This document shows positions 1-6,136 of a DNA stretch of 6,259 bases, one piece after another (the first letter of the stretch is position 1; each line of letters starts with the position of its first letter). The notes beneath the pieces were generated by a model, which was given only the letters and a program-made list of their open reading frames with translations, did not search any database and had not been told where the DNA came from. Both the position numbers and the translations under genes were made by a program. The DNA comes from Desulfobacteraceae bacterium (GTDB taxonomy: Bacteria; Desulfobacterota; Desulfobacteria; Desulfobacterales; Desulfosalsimonadaceae): positions 1 through 6,259 of the forward strand of contig SLPT01000137.1 of the NCBI GenBank assembly GCA_007131845.1, given 5' to 3'.

Positions 1-128
1 ATCAGCTTTTCCAGGAGCGTGGTTTTTCCGGAGTTGGAAAAACCCGATACGGCTGCCAGGGGAATATCCTTTTGCCCCGGGGGTTGACGCACCGCAGGTT
101 TTGCAGCAGGGGAATGCGGGTCGTTCAT
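1..128 (-). CDS. mobB: MobB, molybdopterin-guanine dinucleotide biosynthesis GTPase (N-terminal fragment)
   Basis: The first 42 codons of a gene that leaves the window at base 1. A P-loop (Walker A) reading GFSNSGKTT lies at about residues 29-37, preceded by IPLAAVS and followed by LLEKL. This is the usual opening of MobB, the small GTP-binding protein that assists MobA in attaching GMP to molybdopterin to make the MGD cofactor. I infer the same cytoplasmic role here. The start is uncertain. ATG at 128 is chosen because codons upstream of it are AT-rich in third positions, unlike the rest. An in-frame ATG at 182 would add 18 residues, and neither has a clear Shine-Dalgarno. Even from 128 about 25 residues precede the usual MobB start, so a still later start is possible. 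It follows the MoeA-like gene by about 100 bp and fits the cofactor theme of the operon. Alternative: another P-loop GTPase, since only the first motif is visible. Confidence 0.75.
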   Translation of the reverse strand, partial: MNDPHSPAAKPAVRQPPGQKDIPLAAVSGFSNSGKTTLLEKL

Positions 129-229
129 ATTTGTTTCAAATCCATGCAGGTCGTGTTGTTTGTATGCCGATTGTCGATTCATAGCAGTATATTCGAAAAA
201 TCCCGCAGCAAAAAGGGTTTTTTATTTAT

Positions 230-1261
230 TCAGCATCCCAATCCAAAGGAGCAGTCCGGAAACCCGCATTCCGTGCAATTCAGGCAAAGCCCCCCGTGAC
301 CCATAAGCGCCAGTTCCTTTTTTCCTACCTTCTGTCCGGCCAGGATCCGGGGCAGCACAAGGTCGAGTACAGTCGCACGGTGGTGCAGGGCGCATGCCGG
401 AATTCCCAGAACAGGAACCGAACCGATACAAGCGCTCATGAACATGGCTCCGGGAAGAACGGCCGCGCTGTAATGCATGTCCCGGGCTCCGGCCATCTGG
501 ATCCCCTTTCGGGTCACATCGTCGGGATCCACGCTCATGCCGCCGCTGATCAGGATCAGATCGCAGCCGGCGGCAATGTGAGTGGTGAGGGCATCCCGGA
601 TCCGATCGGCATCGTCGGGCACAAAGATAATCTCCTTCACCAACGATCCCAGGGCCTCGATTTTTTCTTTCAAGACAGGCGCAAAGCGGTCCTTGATCAA
701 ACCGTTGTACACCTCGCTGCCCGTGATGATCAGTCCAGCATTCATCTGCTGCAGCGGCCGGACGGATAATATGCCGCCGCTTTGGGCTGCGACCTGTCCG
801 GCGCGCTCCACGGGGGCTCGTTTCATCACCAGGGGGATCGCCCGTGTTCCCCCAACCAGGTCGCCTTTTTTTACAAGGGTATTGGTGTGGCGCGTGGCAC
901 ACATGACCTCGTCGGTCATATTGAACGCGGCCAGGGCCGCAGTATTCACCGTAAAGAGTCCGTCAAAGGCGGCATGCAGGTTGATTCGACCCTCGGACGG
1001 TGTGTTTTCGAATACAACGCCAGCTCCTGCAAGGCTTTCCGCCAGCAGGGCCGCAGCCTCGTTTTCATGAATTTCGTCATCGGCGAGATCGATCAGGTAG
1101 AGGTTGTTCTTACCCAGTTTTTGCAGCTTGCATACATCCTCGTCACATACCCGGTGCCCCTTTTTGAACGCGGGACCCTTGAACCCGTTTTCGCTGATCT
1201 CCGTGATGTCATGGGCCAGCTCCGTTCCAACGGCTTCTTCCAGTGCGATTTTTTTCAGCAC
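230..1261 (-). CDS. MoeA-like molybdopterin-binding protein with cysteine-rich C-terminal tail
   Basis: 343 aa from a GTG start. The longer open frame reaching 1513 is not used because a GGAGGA ribosome site lies 6 nt before this GTG and the extra residues overlap the upstream gene. The N-terminal third (for example FKGPAFKKGH at about 27-36, and IHENEAA at 64-70) resembles the MoeA-like family found beside molybdoenzymes in anaerobes. The molybdopterin-binding (MoCF/MogA-type) domain spans about 174-305, with GLIITGSEVYNG near 176-187 and DLILISGGMSVDPDDVT near 234-250. This Asp-rich loop is where MoeA and MogA bind molybdopterin. The last 18 residues hold five cysteines (326, 329, 332, 337, 343), which could bind a metal or Fe-S cluster. 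It lacks the full four-domain layout and about 400-residue length of classical MoeA, so molybdate insertion is inferred, not shown. The GTG overlaps the fmdE stop by 7 bases (GTGCTGA), suggesting translational coupling. Confidence 0.85.
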   Translation of the reverse strand: MLKKIALEEAVGTELAHDITEISENGFKGPAFKKGHRVCDEDVCKLQKLGKNNLYLIDLADDEIHENEAAALLAESLAGAGVVFENTPSEGRINLHAAFDGLFTVNTAALAAFNMTDEVMCATRHTNTLVKKGDLVGGTRAIPLVMKRAPVERAGQVAAQSGGILSVRPLQQMNAGLIITGSEVYNGLIKDRFAPVLKEKIEALGSLVKEIIFVPDDADRIRDALTTHIAAGCDLILISGGMSVDPDDVTRKGIQMAGARDMHYSAAVLPGAMFMSACIGSVPVLGIPACALHHRATVLDLVLPRILAGQKVGKKELALMGHGGLCLNCTECGFPDCSFGLGC

Positions 1262-1911
1262 GGTACATCCTCCTTTTCCCGGCCAATGGGTTCCGGTGTA
1301 CGGTTCATCCCGGACCAGGTCACTTCCTTTGCATGAGAGAAATAGGATTGTTCGGTACAGGGCCGGCACACCGGCCGTCCGTCGATGATTGCCTCCCGGT
1401 TGTCCCGGATGACCTGGCCGCACCGGTGGCATTCGGTTTTCTTTCGGGTGGGGCCGGGAAGATCGAATTCGCTTAAATGAACTTTGACTTTCTGAACCCG
1501 GAAAAGAACGCACTCCGGCATCCGCTTGTAGGCTTCCACCTGGCGGGCGCCTTTTCCTTCGATTTCAGGTGCGTATGAATCCGCGAGATCCCTGGATTCC
1601 TCCGTGGACAGGACCCGGAATGATTTGCCGGTTTCCAGGTTGACAAACGTTGCGGCCATGATGCCGTAGTCCATGAACTTGAGGCTTCTTCTGCCGAGTT
1701 TGACACCGGTGACATACGCCACGGCATCGGCCGTGCAGCGGTCCATCTCCACGAAGACGATCAGTTTTTTGATCTGTTCCCGGTTGGTCGGGTCCTCCAG
1801 GCCAATCAGCCGGCAGCCGAGCATGGCCATGCGGACCCCGACCACCTGGCCTGCGCATAAATGCCCGTGCACGGCCGCGGATTGTTCCAGAAGCACTTCA
1901 AACGGATCCAT
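1255..1911 (-). CDS. FmdE-family protein with C-terminal zinc ribbon
   Basis: 218 aa. Residues 1-150 look like the FmdE domain, named after formylmethanofuran dehydrogenase subunit E. The signature HGHLCAGQVVGVRMA starts at 15, with H15, H17 and C19 as likely metal ligands. A second conserved block, EMDRCTADAVAYVTG, starts at 55 with C59, followed by DYGIMAATFVN. Residues 161-185 form a zinc ribbon: C161-x2-C164-x17-C182-x2-C185. The protein has no signal peptide or membrane segment, so it is probably cytoplasmic. The biochemical role of the family is not settled; stand-alone copies recur next to Mo/W enzymes and cofactor genes. Here it lies between a chaperone and a MoeA-like protein, so a role in metal or cofactor handling is the best guess. 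A methanofuran role is unlikely because no other fmd/fwd genes are present. The ATG at 1911 has a GGGGAG site 5 nt upstream. It lies 21 bp after torD and overlaps the next gene by 7 bases. Confidence 0.85.
   Translation of the reverse strand: MDPFEVLLEQSAAVHGHLCAGQVVGVRMAMLGCRLIGLEDPTNREQIKKLIVFVEMDRCTADAVAYVTGVKLGRRSLKFMDYGIMAATFVNLETGKSFRVLSTEESRDLADSYAPEIEGKGARQVEAYKRMPECVLFRVQKVKVHLSEFDLPGPTRKKTECHRCGQVIRDNREAIIDGRPVCRPCTEQSYFSHAKEVTWSGMNRTPEPIGREKEDVPC
1268..1273 (-). promoter_or_regulatory. Ribosome binding site for the MoeA-like gene
   Basis: GGAGGA on the minus strand, 6 nt before the GTG at 1261, inside the last codons of fmdE. It decides the start of the MoeA-like gene: the longer frame running upstream to 1513 would only re-read fmdE codons and has no support. 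Confidence 0.8.
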
Positions 1912-1932
1912 TTGATCTCCCCTTATCCGGTC

Positions 1933-2589
1933 TTAATGATTCTTCCCGGAAAATCCTTCGCCAATAAACGCCTTCAGGGACTGGGCCAGCCCCGTGTAAA
2001 ACGGGTGCTGATCGGCTTCGATGATTTTTCCCGAGAAATCCGGAATCCAAGATTTCATGTATTTTTCCAGGAACCTGTTTTGCAGATGAGCCATCGCTTC
2101 GTACTCATCGGGATTTCCCGCAGCGATGGCGACTGCCATGCGGAAATTCAGGTAATACAGAAATTCCAGCATGGCGCTCACATGGTCGGGCGTTTCGGTA
2201 AAGTCTTCATCCATGCCCAAGCCTGCGGAGTCGTAGAATTTTTTTATTTCAACAACGGAAGGCCCCATGACATACCTTTCCCCATCCAGATAGCAGGATG
2301 CGTACGGCGGTGCAAGCACTTCCGGCGGGCCCAGGAAAAGGCGCGTATAGGCTACCGCCAGAACCTCGGCATTTTCAGTTTCAATGTACCGGCCGAGCGG
2401 CGGAAGAAGGGAGGCGGCCCGTGGGCAGGCGGTTTTGAGCAGTGCCCCGAGCCTGTCCCCCAGTTTTTCCCTGGAGAAAAGCTGGTTATCCGGCGGATAA
2501 AAGCAGGCGGCAAACAGCCGGCAGGCATCGGCCCGGGCCATCAGGAGCGCCCGGGTGGTATTATCATGGGTCATGGTACTTGTCTGCAT
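1933..2589 (-). CDS. TorD/DmsD-family molybdoenzyme maturation chaperone
   Basis: 218 aa, predicted all-helical and cytoplasmic. It carries the TorD-family core: YTRLFLGPP at 81-89, an aromatic and Pro-rich stretch with YLDGERYVMGPS at 100-111, and the hallmark PDHVSAMLEF at 134-143. The family binds the Tat leader and apoprotein of a specific molybdopterin oxidoreductase. It keeps it from export until the bis-MGD cofactor is in place. The partner here is most likely the Tat-leader catalytic subunit two genes upstream, which is also the arrangement of ArrD in arr operons. The ATG at 2589 is preceded by GAGGTG; a second in-frame ATG five codons in is possible. A 75-bp gap containing a palindromic repeat separates it from the iron-sulfur gene, so its expression relative to arrB could be altered. 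Confidence is high for the family and moderate for the partner. Confidence 0.88.
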   Translation of the reverse strand: MQTSTMTHDNTTRALLMARADACRLFAACFYPPDNQLFSREKLGDRLGALLKTACPRAASLLPPLGRYIETENAEVLAVAYTRLFLGPPEVLAPPYASCYLDGERYVMGPSVVEIKKFYDSAGLGMDEDFTETPDHVSAMLEFLYYLNFRMAVAIAAGNPDEYEAMAHLQNRFLEKYMKSWIPDFSGKIIEADQHPFYTGLAQSLKAFIGEGFSGKNH

Positions 2590-2605
2590 GGCTCACCTCA
2601 TGGTC

Positions 2606-2664
2606 TGACGGTTTCGTAAAAGTCCAATTACAAAGCCGTATGATCGCGATTTTTTACGAGTTCA
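2606..2664. repeat. Short palindromic repeat, degenerate copy, in the arrB-torD gap
   Basis: TGACGGTTTCGTAAAAGTCC at 2606-2625 matches 6137-6157 near the right end of the window with two substitutions and one missing A; the match runs on for three more bases. Directly after it, TTACAAAGCCG (2628-2638) equals the right terminus of that other element (6249-6259), as if the interior had been deleted. A further arm, TTTTACGA (2652-2659), is the exact complement of TCGTAAAA (2614-2621), giving an 8-bp stem around a 30-nt loop. ATCGCGAT at 2643-2650 is itself a perfect palindrome. The element fills almost the whole gap between the two genes, and its arrB-side edge abuts the arrB stop codon. In the transcript it could form a hairpin that affects processing or relative expression. 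That effect is inference. Confidence 0.65.
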
Positions 2665-3489
2665 TCATGTCCTGTCTTTGCGGAAGTTCTGGTCTTCCTC
2701 GACGATCCGTTCGGGAAGCATGTAATCGTTGATGTAAAACACGTTGGGTAGATGCCCCCGCTGTTCCGGGGTGAGAAAATCCGCCCGGTTGTTCCGGAGT
2801 CTTCTGGCCTTGTGAGTAAGCAGCAGATGGCTGATATCGCTTTGCGGATCGTGTCGGTCACCGAAAATTCTGGCCTTTGCAGGGCAGGCTTCCACACAGG
2901 CCGGCAGCAGACCCTCTTCCACGCGGTGGGCGCAGAAAATACATTTTTCAACAATTCCCCGCTGCCGGACGGCATTGTAGTCCTCGTGCTCGATCACCGT
3001 CTTGTGGGGCGGCGTGGCGCCGGCCGCCTCGGATACCTCCTTGCCCGAACTCGTCATCCCCGGGAGCAGCTCGCTGTCATCCGTGTGGAAGGCATTGGGC
3101 TCCATGGAATTGAAGCTGATGACGCTGTAGCCATAAAACGCCCGATCCACCCCTCTCTCGCTATACGGGCAGGCATCCTGGCAGGACTGGCATCCGATGC
3201 ATCGTTCCTCGTTTTGCATGGTGATGCCGTTTTCCATTTTATACATGGCCCGGGGATATACCGGGCAGACCACCACGCAGGGCGGATCACTGCAATGGTT
3301 GCATAAAACCGGGTAAATGGCGTATTGCATGTCGGGAAACTTTCCCCGTTCAACGAAAATAAAATCGGCCCAGTTGAAGGTTTGCTCTGAGCTTCGGTCC
3401 TGGGTGTTGTTTTCGGTTTTGCATGCAATGGCGCATGCGCCGCAGCCGACGCATTTCTGAAGATCGATTACCATACTGTATTGTGTCAT
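2665..3489 (-). CDS. arrB: Four-cluster [4Fe-4S] electron-transfer subunit, ArrB-like (DmsB/NrfC/PsrB family)
   Basis: 274 aa, the electron-transfer partner of the catalytic subunit encoded just upstream. Sixteen cysteines fall in four ferredoxin-type groups: C13/16/19/23, C63/66/71/75, C97/100/103/107 and C183/186/198/202. This predicts four [4Fe-4S] clusters carrying electrons towards the molybdenum site. There is no signal peptide or membrane helix. It should therefore be exported to the periplasm bound to the Tat-leader subunit, as is normal in this family. The 75-residue stretch between the third and fourth groups (108-182) has few recognisable motifs. It makes the protein longer than the roughly 234 aa I recall for Shewanella ArrB. 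The ATG at 3489 has an AGGAG-type site about 9 nt upstream, and the gap from arrA is 63 bp. The family is certain. The arrB name depends wholly on the arrA call; psrB, phsB or ttrB are alternatives. Confidence 0.82.
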   Translation of the reverse strand: MTQYSMVIDLQKCVGCGACAIACKTENNTQDRSSEQTFNWADFIFVERGKFPDMQYAIYPVLCNHCSDPPCVVVCPVYPRAMYKMENGITMQNEERCIGCQSCQDACPYSERGVDRAFYGYSVISFNSMEPNAFHTDDSELLPGMTSSGKEVSEAAGATPPHKTVIEHEDYNAVRQRGIVEKCIFCAHRVEEGLLPACVEACPAKARIFGDRHDPQSDISHLLLTHKARRLRNNRADFLTPEQRGHLPNVFYINDYMLPERIVEEDQNFRKDRT

Positions 3490-3552
3490 TCGTGTATTTC
3501 TCCTCTGACTGGTCTCTGTGTCGCTTCAATGAAAAAGAAGAAACGCAATATG

Positions 3553-6111
3553 TTAAGCCTTTTCGATACGAACCCCGAAAAAGCCGCCGTTACGCGCGGA
3601 ACTGCCGGACATCGGTTCGTACACATCCGGGATCAGGTCGTTGTTGTTTCCGCCACGGGGTACGGCATTTTGATAGTCTTTGGCGGCAAGCCGGCCGTAA
3701 GCCCAGTGCCCCTGGCCGAAACACTTGGTAACGGTTCCCGGGCGCACGCCTTCCCACAGTTTGGCGGTAACGATAATCGAGCCGACCATAGACGTGACGC
3801 GGACCGTATCGCCGGTTTCAATGCCGATCTTTCGTCCGTCTTCCGGGTTGATTTTCAAAACATCCTCCCATCGCTCATCGCCCAGGTCGACTTTTTTGAA
3901 TTCATAATACCAGGAAGCGTTCTGGCTTCTTCCTTCACCGTTCAGGCGGCTTTTATAGTCGATAAAGATAAACGGGTACTGGCTTTCATCATCCACCCGA
4001 AGCGGCGGTTCATAATGCGGAACGAAGGCTCGCTCTCCCGTGGCTGTATACCCCGTTGTCGCCAGGATATCGTCCACATCGGTGTTGTGGTTTTTCGCAT
4101 GTTCGAATAGCGATTTTTTCAGTGTTTCGCTGTAGAATTCAAATTTTTTGGTGGCTGTTCCGAAATTTCCCCACATCTTTCGGAACTGGTAGGGTTCGGA
4201 ATTGTAAATACCCTTTTCTTTGAACGCCTGCCAGCCGTCGATCTTGTCGCCGGGCAGTTCCTTTTCCGGTGCCCAGACCGGCTTGCTGAATATCCTGGCG
4301 GATATTTCCGCAAATTCCGTTGCATTGGTGGGCGTGGCGCCGGTTTCCGGATCCTTGAATTCTTTTGAAAAATAATCGAAGAGGTTGGAAAATCCTTTTT
4401 CCTTCATTTTTTCCGCAAGAATCCACATGATTTCCGTTTCAAAGGGTTTGGTATCCCAGAGACGTTTGATCACCGGCTGCTGAATGGAGACATGGGCATA
4501 GGTATTGCCGCCTGAATTCATGATGTTTGTCTGCTCGAGCGGATGAAGCGGGGCCGGCAATACGATATCGGCAAACTGCGCCATTTCCGACGGGTGAGTG
4601 GTCACCTGCACGTAAAATGGGATTTTTGCCATGGCCTCATCCCAGCGCCTGGTTTCATGGCCCGAGAAATTGAAGTTATTCCAATAGCCGATGGCCGCCT
4701 TGATTTCATAGGGATCTTCCTGGATAATCGCGTTGGGAACGTTGTTCGTTACAACGCCGCTTCCCGGAACACCTCTTGCCATAGCCGGAAATTTTTTGGT
4801 GCCGCGTTGATCGATCTTCGGGTATTTCCGGGCTGATTTGGCAGTCTCGTCGATATAATGATTGGCATCGGGCAGGCTGCCCAGTGGAACCGAAGATCGA
4901 CGGAGGGTACCGCCCTTGTTGTCGGCTGAGCCCAGAAGTCCGTTCAAGGAATGGATTGCCGAGGATGTGTAGGCGCCCCGGGGGCTCATTACCGGGCCGG
5001 GTCCCAGCCAGACAGCCACGTGAGGGGCCGCACGGCCCATATCGACGGCTATTTTTACAATCATCTCCCCGGATATTCCGGTTTTTTGGGCCGCCCATTC
5101 CGGCGTCTTGTCCTTCAGTTCCAGATTCCACCACTGAACCAGGCCGTAGGTGTGGTTTTCCTTGAAAAGGGTTTCATCAACCGTTTCATTGACCGCAAAA
5201 CGATTCTGCCCGTCGGTGAAATCCCCGACGAATTGCTTGTTCCAAAGCCCTTCTGTAAGAATCACATGGGCGATGGCGAGTGCCAGGGCCCCGTCTTCTC
5301 CCGGTTTTACCGGAAGCCAGTGGTGTCCTTTGGCCGCGGATGTCGAAAGCCGGGGATCGACTACGGCAACCGTAGCGTTTTTCAGCAGATGGTCGAACCG
5401 GTGAATCACGTTGGGAAGCTGGCGGTTGGAGCTTAGCGGATCGCAGCCCCATATCAGCAGGTATTTCGTATTGGCGAGATCATAGTCGCGGTACCCCCAG
5501 AAGCCTTCCGTGTAATACGGGCCGAATTTTTCGCCTTCCGCGCAGATGGCGCTGTGGGATATGTTATTGGGCGACCCGTAAATTTCCGGAAATCGGCCGT
5601 AGGCTATGTTGCGCGTGGTTGTCGAGTATCTCCCCCGCATGAGGAGAAACTTATGGCTTTCCCCGTTGTTGCGCAGTTCCACCAGTTTTTCCGCGATGGT
5701 GTCCATGGCCTCGTCCCAGGAGATCGGCACAAACTTCGGATCCACGCCCCTTCCTTTTTCAGGGTTGGTTCTTTTCAGCGGGACCTTGATGCGGTCCGGA
5801 TCGTACACCAACTGAAGGTTCATGTGCCCCTTTGGGCAGCAATACCCGTGATTGGCCTTGCACAGTTGGTTGCCGCGCACTTTTACCGCACGGCCTTGCT
5901 GGACATAAAACTCGATAGGGCACCAGGATGTGCAGGACTGACAGGTAGACGGGATCCACTTGCCCTCCACCGGATAGGCGATATTATTTTCGCTGTTCTC
6001 TCCGGATTCGCCTTGTTTGGCGGCAAATGCATTGAGGGCGGGCAGGCGCATGGCCAGTGCGGCACCGGTAATGCCGCTGATTCTAAGAAAATCCCTTCGT
6101 TTGATTTTCAC
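3553..6111 (-). CDS. arrA: Tat-exported molybdopterin oxidoreductase catalytic subunit, probable respiratory arsenate reductase ArrA
   Basis: 852 aa of the DMSO reductase superfamily, the length expected for ArrA. ArrA reduces arsenate to arsenite in the periplasm during anaerobic respiration, using bis-MGD molybdenum and one [4Fe-4S] cluster. A twin-arginine leader KRRDFLRI (4-11) is followed by a hydrophobic stretch and a likely cleavage after AFA (28-30). Cluster ligands are C57, C60, C64 and C92 (CPKG). RGRY lies at 159-162. SHSAIC at 185-190 gives C190 as the probable Mo ligand, with K195 and Y207. This spacing parallels the arsenate pocket I recall for Shewanella ANA-3 ArrA (R165, Y166, H189, S190, C193, K198, Y210). 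The dinucleotide-binding domain spans about 712-835. The start is GTG with a strong AAGGAGG site; no better start lies upstream. It leads the operon and its partner subunit follows. Thiosulfate, polysulfide or tetrathionate reductase cannot be excluded from sequence alone. Confidence 0.78.
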   Translation of the reverse strand: MKIKRRDFLRISGITGAALAMRLPALNAFAAKQGESGENSENNIAYPVEGKWIPSTCQSCTSWCPIEFYVQQGRAVKVRGNQLCKANHGYCCPKGHMNLQLVYDPDRIKVPLKRTNPEKGRGVDPKFVPISWDEAMDTIAEKLVELRNNGESHKFLLMRGRYSTTTRNIAYGRFPEIYGSPNNISHSAICAEGEKFGPYYTEGFWGYRDYDLANTKYLLIWGCDPLSSNRQLPNVIHRFDHLLKNATVAVVDPRLSTSAAKGHHWLPVKPGEDGALALAIAHVILTEGLWNKQFVGDFTDGQNRFAVNETVDETLFKENHTYGLVQWWNLELKDKTPEWAAQKTGISGEMIVKIAVDMGRAAPHVAVWLGPGPVMSPRGAYTSSAIHSLNGLLGSADNKGGTLRRSSVPLGSLPDANHYIDETAKSARKYPKIDQRGTKKFPAMARGVPGSGVVTNNVPNAIIQEDPYEIKAAIGYWNNFNFSGHETRRWDEAMAKIPFYVQVTTHPSEMAQFADIVLPAPLHPLEQTNIMNSGGNTYAHVSIQQPVIKRLWDTKPFETEIMWILAEKMKEKGFSNLFDYFSKEFKDPETGATPTNATEFAEISARIFSKPVWAPEKELPGDKIDGWQAFKEKGIYNSEPYQFRKMWGNFGTATKKFEFYSETLKKSLFEHAKNHNTDVDDILATTGYTATGERAFVPHYEPPLRVDDESQYPFIFIDYKSRLNGEGRSQNASWYYEFKKVDLGDERWEDVLKINPEDGRKIGIETGDTVRVTSMVGSIIVTAKLWEGVRPGTVTKCFGQGHWAYGRLAAKDYQNAVPRGGNNNDLIPDVYEPMSGSSARNGGFFGVRIEKA

Positions 6112-6115
6112 TGTG

Positions 6116-6124
6116 CTCCTCCTT
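6116..6124 (-). promoter_or_regulatory. Strong ribosome binding site of arrA
   Basis: AAGGAGGAG on the minus strand, with its AAGGAGG core 6 nt before the GTG at 6111. It supports GTG as the true initiator, which places the twin-arginine motif five residues into the protein as expected for a Tat leader. Confidence 0.85.
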
Positions 6125-6136
6125 TTGTTGCAATTG

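Noticed and set aside
196..223. AT-rich hairpin with a T-run after the MoeA-like gene, a possible terminator
   Set aside because: The stem has only three G-C pairs, one mismatch and a 10-nt loop. MobB begins about 70 bp further on and belongs functionally to the operon, so termination here is not convincing.
1262..1513. N-terminal extension of the MoeA-like open frame up to an ATG at 1513
   Set aside because: It overlaps fmdE coding sequence, does not resemble the family, and a GGAGGA site precedes the GTG at 1261.
1861..2619. 252-codon open frame on the plus strand opposite torD
   Set aside because: Mirror of torD and the fmdE start region; no recognisable domain and the minus-strand TorD motifs are unambiguous.
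3481..4110. 209-codon open frame on the plus strand opposite arrA
   Set aside because: It is a shadow of the arrA frame: low complexity in relation to known proteins, no ribosome site, and the antisense gene is clearly real.
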